Shown: piece by piece, positions 31,458 through 37,146 of the stretch
How positions within the stretch are numbered: position 1 is the first letter of the stretch
How the letters are laid out: each line of letters starts with the position of its first letter
Source of the DNA: Pseudomonas caricapapayae
GTDB lineage: Bacteria; Pseudomonadota; Gammaproteobacteria; Pseudomonadales; Pseudomonadaceae
Assembly: GCF_001400735.1 (NCBI RefSeq)
Contig: NZ_LJPW01000040.1
Location: 1 to 37,146, forward strand
Length of the DNA stretch: 37,146 nucleotides
Direction of reading: 5' to 3'
The notes under the pieces: model-generated
Database searches by the model: none
The model's input: the letters and a program-made list of their open reading frames with translations, nothing else
Told to the model about the DNA's origin: nothing
Position numbers and translations under genes: made by a program

Positions 31458-31607
31458 ATGTCCGAAAGAGATTATAACACAGTCCGTAACCTACACCTAA
31501 GCCAGCTTTCAGACCCTAAATATCTGCACTTGCTGCGAGAGTTTGCTGGTCACATGGCCCCTCCATGCGTGGCAGAAGCCCTAATGAAGTGGCTTAATCG
31601 CCTTTGA
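31458..31607 (+). CDS. Hypothetical small protein of 49 residues
   Basis: MSERDYNTVRNLHLSQLSDP, then KYLHLLREFAGHMAPPCVAE and a short end. GGAGGG at about 31446-31451 gives a strong site, which selects this start over the upstream one. No recognised family. It follows the partition cassette and could be a small stability factor, but this is only context. Confidence 0.6.
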   Translation: MSERDYNTVRNLHLSQLSDPKYLHLLREFAGHMAPPCVAEALMKWLNRL

Positions 31608-31623
31608 GTAATGAAATTAGAAC

Positions 31624-31647
31624 TGCCGTAACTCGAATGTTACGGCA
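31624..31647. terminator. Hairpin between convergent genes
   Basis: TGCCGTAAC, loop tcgaat, GTTACGGCA: a perfect nine-base stem 17 bases after the small ORF and before the convergent lipoprotein gene. A likely transcription end, although no long T-run follows. Confidence 0.65.
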
Positions 31648-31700
31648 GGATCGTAAATTTAAGCCCGCTTGAAAATTTCATTTCAGCGCGATCCGTAACG

Positions 31701-32081
31701 TTACATTCCAGCAGCATTCAGTAGTGGATTGCTTGATGAGCCATTGCCGCCATTGGTTTTATAAGCATCAATCATTGTTCCCTTTTTTGACCATTCAAAA
31801 ACTGTTGCTTCAGCCGTATTTTTTCCTACAAAGGGGACCGCTGGGATGTGGTTATAGTCGTAGCGCCATATCTCTTTTCCGCTCAATTCGCTCTTTGAAC
31901 TGGGGTAACCTATCTCTCTGACGACCTGGTCTTGGTTAGCATGAGTCACTTTGAGCTGCTGAACTTTTTCAGGAGATACATATGTACCAGTCTCATAATC
32001 CAGCGGGGAACGACCGTTAGCGCATCCTCCCAGCCCTGACAGGGAAAGTGCTGCTACGGCTACTAAAATTGCTTTTCTCAT
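31701..32081 (-). CDS. SmpA/BamE-like plasmid lipoprotein
   Basis: A 126-residue lipoprotein: MRKAILVAVAALSLSGLGGC, with the lipidated Cys at residue 20. The mature part has the SmpA/OmlA-like pattern (YVSPEKVQQLKVTHANQDQV, VREIGYPSSKSELSGKEIWR, YDY) typical of small outer-membrane beta-alpha proteins. AGGAA seven bases upstream selects ATG 32081 over 32087. Function on the plasmid is unknown; a surface or transfer role is possible. The 32082-32313 region upstream holds nothing I can name. Confidence 0.72.
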   Translation of the reverse strand: MRKAILVAVAALSLSGLGGCANGRSPLDYETGTYVSPEKVQQLKVTHANQDQVVREIGYPSSKSELSGKEIWRYDYNHIPAVPFVGKNTAEATVFEWSKKGTMIDAYKTNGGNGSSSNPLLNAAGM

Positions 32082-32313
32082 GTCCATATTCCTGAATTAG
32101 TCAAACGTTGTCGCGTCTATTGAGCTTTTTCTCACGCACCGCTAAGGGTGCAACAAAACGTTTAGATCTGCAACTACCTTGTTAAGTATGAAACGTGCAA
32201 AAATAGTTATAAGCGTGGTCACTTATATGATGTAGGTGAATCGCAGCCTTACGCGCTGGCAGGGGAGAGCTAGTCCCTAGGTAGCTGCGACCGTTGCGGA
32301 AAAATTGAAAGTT

Positions 32314-32784
32314 CTAGACATTTTTATCAACTAAAGAAATTAATATATTGCTGACCAACATATCTTCGTTGTATTGAATGTCCAGAATTGCTTCTGGGTG
32401 CAAGGATGAATCGAGCTGATATACATCCCACCCGTACAGCTCTGTTGGAAACAGATCCATCTGAGACTTGGTAAACATTGGTGCTCCAAGCAGTAAGCGG
32501 GCATCTCTTTTATTTCTTATCTTATCTAAGGGATATGGCAACATTCCCATAAATCCAGGATTAGCTTTATTGAGAGCTCTAGTAAAAGAAAAAGTAATCA
32601 TTTCAAGACAAAGGGTTTCTTCCCAGAAGACCAGTTCGACACCTGGAGCTATTTCCAGTTCGAGTGTTTCTTCGCTTTCGTACATATGAGACAGTTTAGT
32701 GTCAGTAAGTAAACCTTCCTGAATAAGGGCTTTGTGAGAAATGCCCATATTTTTTATTAAGGATATAATATTACTATTTTGCAT
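32314..32784 (-). CDS. Orphan A/T-rich protein, DUF6392/immunity-like
   Basis: A 156-residue protein: NIISLIKNMGISHKALIQEG, LELEIAPGVELVFWEETLCL, then LYGWDVYQLDSSLHPEAILD and IQYNEDM. The pattern (helical start, E-APGVEL-FW, then Y-LD--LHP--- D-QY) recalls a Pseudomonas family of small proteins found near bacteriocins and polymorphic toxins (DUF6392 by memory); I could not check this. No toxin gene is adjacent. It is clearly A/T-rich compared with the transfer genes, suggesting acquisition. ATG 32784 lacks a clear ribosome-binding site; a TTG at 32799 is the alternative. Confidence 0.65.
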   Translation of the reverse strand: MQNSNIISLIKNMGISHKALIQEGLLTDTKLSHMYESEETLELEIAPGVELVFWEETLCLEMITFSFTRALNKANPGFMGMLPYPLDKIRNKRDARLLLGAPMFTKSQMDLFPTELYGWDVYQLDSSLHPEAILDIQYNEDMLVSNILISLVDKNV

Positions 32785-32871
32785 ATTTATATCTATCAAT
32801 TGATGTCTGCATAAAGCGGGTTACTCCAGCCGCAAAAGCCCTTTTTACCAGAAAATCCGAGACGTTGCCTA

Positions 32872-33222
32872 TCACCGCCCACGTTCGGGTTGGGTCGATT
32901 CTTTGGCAACGCCAATCAGCCGCTCTAGCTGGCTAGGATCATTGATCGTGCGAACGAGGTCTATCAATTCCGAGCGTAAATCAAGCACAGCCTGAAGCTT
33001 TACATCGATTTTGACGGGTAGGAGGTCCATCGGTGAAATCTCAAAGAATTCAGCCATCTTGATAAGCTGCTCGCCATCAGGGGCTGTTTCTGCGCGTTCG
33101 TATCGACCGATAGAAGCAACCTCGCACTCAATGGCTTCTGCCAACGCTGATTGAGTAAGGCCTCTACTCTTGCGGTGTGCCTTTATGCGAGATCCGATTA
33201 TTTTGCGGATTGAGCTCATCAT
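32872..33222 (-). CDS. XRE-family helix-turn-helix repressor
   Basis: A 116-residue protein with a Cro/cI-type helix-turn-helix (IIGSRIKAHRKSRGLTQSAL, AEAIECEVASIGRYERAETA, then EQLIKMAEFFEISPMDLLP) and a C-terminal helical tail. It faces away from the NusG-like gene and the transfer operon, and the 260-base gap between them holds a perfect inverted repeat, so it is a good candidate for the transfer-operon repressor. The exact start (33222 or 33219) is uncertain since no strong ribosome-binding site is seen. Confidence 0.85.
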   Translation of the reverse strand: MMSSIRKIIGSRIKAHRKSRGLTQSALAEAIECEVASIGRYERAETAPDGEQLIKMAEFFEISPMDLLPVKIDVKLQAVLDLRSELIDLVRTINDPSQLERLIGVAKESTQPERGR

Positions 33223-33273
33223 GGCGCCCAAAATCCGTTTATTTTCAACACTTTATTTTATTTTTAAAGACTA

Positions 33274-33294
33274 TTTTTGTATTTTCTACAAAAA
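33274..33294. promoter_or_regulatory. Inverted repeat, candidate XRE operator
   Basis: TTTTTGTA-ttttc-TACAAAAA is a perfect eight-base inverted repeat in the divergent region between the repressor gene and the transfer operon. Symmetric A/T-rich sites of this kind suit a dimeric XRE protein. Confidence 0.55.
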
Positions 33295-33344
33295 TGACTT
33301 GTTGTAAGTGTTGTCGGACGCTAAAATCGCGACGTAGCTATGTG

Positions 33345-33375
33345 TTGTGGCAATTTTAAATACTGTATGTATAAT
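33345..33375 (+). promoter_or_regulatory. Possible promoter of the NusG-like gene and transfer operon
   Basis: TATAAT at 33370-33375 is a perfect -10. The nearest -35 candidate, TTGTGG at 33345-33350, is 19 bases upstream, which is a little far. It would start a leader of about 105 bases before the NusG-like gene. Confidence 0.45.
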
Positions 33376-33482
33376 CAGTCCTCGAATATGGATCAACGGG
33401 GGCGGCCAAGATTTAGAATCAGGCCTTAAAAAGAACAGACGGCGCGTTTGTGGCGGAGCGTGCCCAGAGCAGGAGTAAAAGG

Positions 33483-34010
33483 ATGTCAAATTGGTATCTG
33501 ATCAACCACAATCCAAAAGCAGTTCAGGGAATCATTTTCCGTATTCGCGCTCTAGGCGCAGAAGATGTGTATTCCCCAGCTAATCTAAAAATTACTAAAA
33601 GGTTAGACTGCAATGGGGTCCGAACCTCAGAAACGCAGTTGTTTCCCGGTTATCTTTTTGTAAAGTTGAACCCTGAGGTTTTACACACGTCCATCGTTTT
33701 GCAGGTTTCAGGAGTTAAAGAGTTTGTAAGCTTTGGTGGTGTTCTTGCTACTGTATCTGACTGCTTGATTGAAGCTATAAAAAGCTCTCTTTTAGTCAGG
33801 GTAGATAAAAAAATTACACAGATTGAGTGCCGCGGCGTTCATCCAGAATTACTGGTTCGGCTTGAATCCATTACTCTAATAAAATCTAGGTTTGACAGAC
33901 AAGCTGCGCTTTTTAAGTTGTTGCAGGAAGAGAGTAGGATTTTGAATCGAGACGATTCCCGTGTTGTGTCAGTAATAGACCGTCCGTTCGTAAATGAATT
34001 AATTAGCTAG
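33483..34010 (+). CDS. NusG/RfaH-like specialised transcription antiterminator
   Basis: A 175-residue NusG paralog: SNWYLINHNPKAVQGIIFRI at the N-terminus (the NGN domain start), QLFPGYLFVKL (the conserved FPGY-FV of NusG/RfaH), and VSGVKEFVSFGG. Such proteins (RfaH; ActX of IncX/IncN plasmids) load onto RNA polymerase and carry it through terminators in long operons. AGGAG at 33471-33475 selects ATG 33483. The gene is the first of the T4SS block and is followed by an intrinsic terminator at 34043, exactly the arrangement expected for operon-specific antitermination. Confidence 0.88.
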   Translation: MSNWYLINHNPKAVQGIIFRIRALGAEDVYSPANLKITKRLDCNGVRTSETQLFPGYLFVKLNPEVLHTSIVLQVSGVKEFVSFGGVLATVSDCLIEAIKSSLLVRVDKKITQIECRGVHPELLVRLESITLIKSRFDRQAALFKLLQEESRILNRDDSRVVSVIDRPFVNELIS

Positions 34011-34042
34011 CTTGGCTAGAAAATAACTGTAAATTTTAGTTC

Positions 34043-34070
34043 AACACTACAAGCTTCTTGTGGTGTTTTA
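34043..34070 (+). terminator. Leader terminator between the NusG-like gene and the vir genes
   Basis: AACACTACAAG, loop ctt, CTTGTGGTGTT, then TTTA. The 11-base stem has one G-U pair and is followed by a short T-run (TTTTTA counting the last stem bases). It lies 33 bases after the NusG-like gene and before the rest of the operon, so vir gene expression would need read-through. Confidence 0.75.
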
Positions 34071-34085
34071 GTATTTGGAGAATAT

Positions 34086-34301
34086 ATGTCCATGAAAGAC
34101 CGTGGAAAGATTGGTTCTAAAGCGGAGGTTCGTGTCATTTATATTGGTGCTGAACGCTTCACTACTCTTTCTGAATCGGCCATTGACGTGAGCTATAGGG
34201 GGAAGAGGCAAATTACAGCTTCTCAGATGGCCCAATATGTAGTCGATAACTATCTTGAGGTCGCTATGGAGAAATTATTAAAAGAAATTCAATCTTCCTA
34301 A
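34086..34301 (+). CDS. Small hypothetical protein ahead of virB1
   Basis: A 71-residue basic protein (KDRGKIGSKAEVRVIYIGAE, RFTTLSESAIDVSYRGKRQI, later EVAMEKLLKEIQ). TTGGAG at 34075-34080 precedes the ATG. A/T-rich like the NusG-like gene before it. No domain recognised; the basic first half with a helical end could bind nucleic acid. It lies 28 bases before virB1 on the same transcript. Confidence 0.6.
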   Translation: MSMKDRGKIGSKAEVRVIYIGAERFTTLSESAIDVSYRGKRQITASQMAQYVVDNYLEVAMEKLLKEIQSS

Positions 34302-34329
34302 TGTAACAGCAAACCTTATGGAGGTTTAA

Positions 34330-35028
34330 ATGCTCACCACCAGTGCCTTTCTGGCCCTGGCTATGCAATGTGCTCCCTCGATACACCCTGCCACGCTTAC
34401 CCCCATCGTCAAGACAGAATCGTCCTTCAATCCCTATGCGATTGGCGTGGTCGGCAACGTGTTGCCGCGCCAACCACAAAGCCTGGATGAAGCCGTATTG
34501 GCGGTGAAAAAGCTGGTGGCAGAGGGCGCTGATTTCAGCATCGGCCTGGGCCAGATCAACCGGCAGCATTTCGATGTCAGCCGACCCGAACCTGTATTCG
34601 AACCCTGCACCAACCTGCGCATGGCAGAGCGAGAGCTGCAAGCCTGCTACGTGAAGGCCAGTAAAGCTGATCCGGATACGCAGGGCGCTTTGCGCAAAGC
34701 CATCTCCTGTTATTACAGCGGCAACCTCACACGCGGCTTCAAAGCCGAACCAGCGTTTGGCGGTAGCAGTTATGTGCAGCGTGTGTTGGCCAACGCAGAC
34801 GGTACCAACGTGACCGTCCCGGCACCGGAAGGCGGCTCTGCTGAACCTGGCCAGCCCCAACGCGCTCCGGCTCCGGCGTCCACCGTTGAGCCGACCTATG
34901 AAAGCTGGGACGTGCTGCGCCAGTACCCGCGACCTGCACAACCTCCCGTTTCTGCTCCATCCGCTGCACCTACTGTTCAGGTTTCACCCCCTGAACAACC
35001 CTCCACTCCCCCCAAAGAGGATCAATGA
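34330..35028 (+). CDS. virB1: VirB1 lytic transglycosylase
   Basis: A 232-residue protein with the SLT fold: the catalytic Glu is E30 in KTESSFNPYAIG, followed by FSIGLGQINRQHFDV, EPCTNLRMAERELQACYV and AISCYYSGN. It opens the cell wall for channel assembly. The N-terminus is only weakly signal-like. The C-terminal third is Pro/Ala-rich. GGAGG at 34320-34324 precedes the ATG, and the stop overlaps the virB2 start. Confidence 0.93.
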   Translation: MLTTSAFLALAMQCAPSIHPATLTPIVKTESSFNPYAIGVVGNVLPRQPQSLDEAVLAVKKLVAEGADFSIGLGQINRQHFDVSRPEPVFEPCTNLRMAERELQACYVKASKADPDTQGALRKAISCYYSGNLTRGFKAEPAFGGSSYVQRVLANADGTNVTVPAPEGGSAEPGQPQRAPAPASTVEPTYESWDVLRQYPRPAQPPVSAPSAAPTVQVSPPEQPSTPPKEDQ

Positions 35029-35363
35029 TGATCAAACGTACCCTTGTGCCCAACAAAGGCGAACTCTGCATTTTGCTGGTGGCCGTGGCCTGCCTGCCCG
35101 GCATTGCCTCTGCCGACTGGCTGAGCACGCTGAACCAGTGGGGCAGTAATATCCGCCTGGGCCTCTACACCCTCGCGGGCACCTTAGCCCTGATTAGCCT
35201 GATCTGGTCAGGTGCTCAATGGCTGATTGCCCGATCCACGGGCGACCGCTCGCACACCTTCATGGACTACTTGCAACAGGTGGGTGTGATGCTGGTTGTC
35301 GGAGGCTCGGTAGCCTTGGGTACAGCAGCCTGGCAGGTGTTCGGCACCGGCGTACCGGGTTGA
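35025..35363 (+). CDS. virB2: VirB2 major pilin
   Basis: A 112-residue pro-pilin: long basic leader (MMIKRTLVPNKGELCILLVA), cleavage near ASADW (about residue 30), then two hydrophobic helices (LGLYTLAGTLALISLIWSGA and VGVMLVVGGSVALGTAAWQV). This is the VirB2/TrbC pattern. The ATG at 35025 overlaps the virB1 stop; 35028 is an equally possible start. Confidence 0.9.
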   Translation: MMIKRTLVPNKGELCILLVAVACLPGIASADWLSTLNQWGSNIRLGLYTLAGTLALISLIWSGAQWLIARSTGDRSHTFMDYLQQVGVMLVVGGSVALGTAAWQVFGTGVPG

Positions 35364-35375
35364 CCAGGAGCGCTT

Positions 35376-35864
35376 ATGGCCAGTAACGAAGTACTCAAGA
35401 AACTGACCTTCGAAAGCTACAACGCGATGAGTCGGCCCGCGATGTTCTGGAACATTCCCATCATGCCGATGGTGGGGTTGCTGATGGGCGGCTTGGTCTT
35501 CGGTGTGGCCGCCACGTTCGTGCTGTCCTGGGTGTGGGGCCTGGTCGCTGCCTCCCCATTCCTGATGGCCCTCATCGCCTTGAGGGTCGTGGGCCTGATC
35601 GATCCTCAGTATTTGCGCCGTATCCGCTTCGCACGGCGGCGTCTCTGGCTGAACCTCATGCACGGCAAGCCGTTGTTGCTGACCCCCTTTAACCCGCAAT
35701 GGAATGAATTTTATGGCGCACGATTTTCACACAAGCGTTATGCCCCCGGAAAAGAAAGTGCCTTTGATGCGCTATCCGGTCCACGAACACATGGTGACCC
35801 TGCCCGGCAATCGCCTGGTGAGCCTGATCCAGTTGAAGGGGGTTTCCAGCGAAACCCGCAGTGA
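35376..35864 (+). CDS. virB3: VirB3 inner-membrane protein with an extended C-terminus
   Basis: A 162-residue protein. Residues 1 to about 112 are a normal VirB3: EVLKKLTFESYNAMSRPAMF, then two helices (MPMVGLLMGGLVFGVAATFV and WGLVAASPFLMALIALRVVG) and IDPQYLRRIRFARRR. The last 50 residues run through the first 152 bases of virB4 in another frame and look like an uncharged, Pro/Gly-rich shadow. Usual VirB3 proteins end about where virB4 begins, so the original stop was probably lost. AGGAG at 35366-35370 precedes the ATG. Confidence 0.9.
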   Translation: MASNEVLKKLTFESYNAMSRPAMFWNIPIMPMVGLLMGGLVFGVAATFVLSWVWGLVAASPFLMALIALRVVGLIDPQYLRRIRFARRRLWLNLMHGKPLLLTPFNPQWNEFYGARFSHKRYAPGKESAFDALSGPRTHGDPARQSPGEPDPVEGGFQRNPQ

Positions 35865-37146
35865 TGACGAACTGATCCACCTGTTTCACAACCTCAACCG
35901 CTACTTCCTGGCCCTGGGCAAAAAGGAAGGCAAGCACCTGATGCTGCAAACCTACATCACCAAGACGGGCATCGAGCTGGACACCCCGTACACCTTGCCG
36001 CTGCCCGCGCTGCAGGACTTCGTGGACGCTTACACCGCGCCGTTTCGCAACGGCACCTTCTACCAAGTGGGGTACAGCATTGCCCTGATCCTCAAGTACC
36101 GCGAGGTCGATGAAGGGATCGAGCGCATGGGCGACCTGTTGTCGCTGTCCGAAACGTTGCTGGCCGACTATGAGCCGGCCATCCTGGGCCTAGAGGAGAA
36201 CGAACACGGTGCATTGTTCTCGCAGATCGGACGTTATTACAGCCTGCTGATCAACGGCCACGAAAAAGACGTGCTGGTCAGTGATACCCGCCTGGGTGAC
36301 GCGATCATTGATAGCGTCACCAACTTTGAAAACTACGATTTCGTCGAGAACCGGCCCAACCGGGGCGGTCAGCGTTTCGCGACCACCTTTGACCTGCGCG
36401 ACTACCCCAGTGGCGGCACCTACCCCGGCATGTGGGACGAAGCCATCGAGCAGCAATTCGAGTTCACCCTGGTGCAGACGTTTCTGTTCGAGGACCGTAA
36501 CAAGGCCAAGGACAAATTCAAAAAGCACGTCGCGGATCTGGGCTCGGTCGAGCGTGATTCCAAGCAGACCGAGGAGCTTGAAAATGCCGTCGAGGCCATC
36601 ACCCTGGGCGACAAGGCGTTTGGCCGCTATCACGCCTCCCTGATCGTCTATGGCAAGACCCCGGACCAGGCCATCGAGAACGGCACGAAAATGGCGTCGG
36701 TGTTCACGGTGCGTGATGCGACATTCGTGCGTTCGACCATGAGCAACATCGACACCTGGTACACGCAGTTCCCCGGTGTGACCGAGGCGATGTACCCCAT
36801 GATGAAATCGACCGAGAACCTGGCATGCAGCTTTTCCCTGCACTCCACCCCCACGGGCAAGCTCAAGGGCAACCCCATTGGTGACGGGACAGGCGTCATG
36901 CCTGTGCTGACGGCCAACAAGTCGTTGTATGTCCTCAACGTGCATGACAGTCCGCCCGGCCAGAACAACCTCGGTGAAATGCTGCCAGGGCATGCGGTCT
37001 TCACGGGCCAGACGGGGGTGGGTAAAACCACCGCTGAGGCCACCTTGCTGACCTTTCTCAGCCGCTTTGACCCGCTGATATTCAGCATCGATTACAACCA
37101 GTCGTTGCGACACCTGCTGTGTGGATTGGGGGCCGAGTATTACACC
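35713..37146 (+). CDS. virB4: VirB4 conjugation ATPase, N-terminal part (continues at 1)
   Basis: The 5' part of virB4, running off the right end and continuing at base 1 to 1134; joined length is about 850 residues. The N-terminal VirB4/CagE domain is typical (MRYPVHEHMVTLPGNRLVSL, later IGRYYSLLINGHEKDVLVSD). Walker A is GQTGVGKT at residues 432-439. The start at 35713 lies inside the virB3 ORF and has only a weak GGAA upstream, so translation probably depends on coupling with virB3; ATG 35740 is an alternative. Confidence 0.93.
   Translation, partial: MAHDFHTSVMPPEKKVPLMRYPVHEHMVTLPGNRLVSLIQLKGVSSETRSDDELIHLFHNLNRYFLALGKKEGKHLMLQTYITKTGIELDTPYTLPLPALQDFVDAYTAPFRNGTFYQVGYSIALILKYREVDEGIERMGDLLSLSETLLADYEPAILGLEENEHGALFSQIGRYYSLLINGHEKDVLVSDTRLGDAIIDSVTNFENYDFVENRPNRGGQRFATTFDLRDYPSGGTYPGMWDEAIEQQFEFTLVQTFLFEDRNKAKDKFKKHVADLGSVERDSKQTEELENAVEAITLGDKAFGRYHASLIVYGKTPDQAIENGTKMASVFTVRDATFVRSTMSNIDTWYTQFPGVTEAMYPMMKSTENLACSFSLHSTPTGKLKGNPIGDGTGVMPVLTANKSLYVLNVHDSPPGQNNLGEMLPGHAVFTGQTGVGKTTAEATLLTFLSRFDPLIFSIDYNQSLRHLLCGLGAEYYT
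37132..37146. repeat. Terminal 15-bp overlap marking a circular molecule
   Basis: The last 15 bases are identical to bases 1-15. Both copies encode the same five residues (AEYYT) of VirB4, and the reading frame entering the right end continues without a break at base 16. This is what a circular plasmid sequence looks like when it is linearised with a small overlap. The implied circle is about 37,131 bp. A direct repeat inside a linear molecule is possible but would not explain the intact gene across the join. Confidence 0.9.

Noticed and set aside
34759..34767. GGCGGTAGC, matching the first part of the RfaH ops recruitment element
   Set aside because: It lies inside the virB1 coding sequence where it encodes conserved-looking residues (GGS), the downstream part of ops does not match, and a match this short is expected by chance in 37 kb.
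36190..37113. 307-codon ORF on the minus strand opposite virB4
   Set aside because: It is the antisense shadow of a well-supported gene with G/C-rich third positions and has no recognisable protein features.
1..37146. tRNA, rRNA, type III effector or antibiotic-resistance genes
   Set aside because: Looked for but none was recognised on either strand.

Overview
The window reads as one complete circular plasmid that has been opened inside a gene. The last 15 bases (37132-37146) repeat the first 15 (1-15), and the virB4 reading frame runs off the right end and continues in frame at base 1, so the circle would be about 37,131 bp. A 437-residue ColE2-type RepA with a coupled leader peptide, the UV-tolerance genes rulA and rulB, and a VirB/VirD4-type secretion system point to a pPT23A-family plasmid of the Pseudomonas syringae group. 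This assignment rests on recognising these families, not on a database search.

Layout: (1) About 33.4 kb through the junction to 15.2 kb is one long rightward transfer block: a NusG/RfaH-like antiterminator gene, a leader terminator, a small ORF, virB1 to virB11 in canonical order (with an extra lipoprotein gene between virB5 and virB6), a split VirD4 coupling protein, a TrbM-like protein, topoisomerase III, a zinc-ribbon protein and a single-strand binding protein. Between virB11 and the VirD4 ATPase gene lies a decayed tandem duplication. (2) 15.2-21.7 kb is the DNA-processing region: TraL-like ATPase, TraM-like membrane protein, a TraK-like protein facing left, a probable oriT with two arrays of helically phased 10-bp repeats, mobC and a very large relaxase ORF that contains a second gene in another frame. 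(3) 21.7-23.1 kb holds small regulators (PapB-like, GntR-like). (4) 23.2-26.7 kb holds repA with its leader and SOS-controlled rulAB. (5) 26.7-30.0 kb is an accessory zone with an IS5-family transposase, an orphan gene, Tn3-type inverted repeats and a frameshifted resolvase. (6) 30.2-33.3 kb holds a ParA/ribbon-helix-helix partition cassette with repeated operator-like sites, a lipoprotein, an orphan protein and an XRE-family repressor.

How it fits together: RepA and ParA would maintain the plasmid. The oriT region with TraK-like protein, MobC and relaxase would form the relaxosome. The split VirD4 would hand the DNA to the VirB channel, and SSB and topoisomerase III would support DNA handling. 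The NusG paralog ahead of a terminator suggests the whole transfer operon is controlled by processive antitermination. No type III effector, resistance gene, tRNA, rRNA or CRISPR array was recognised.
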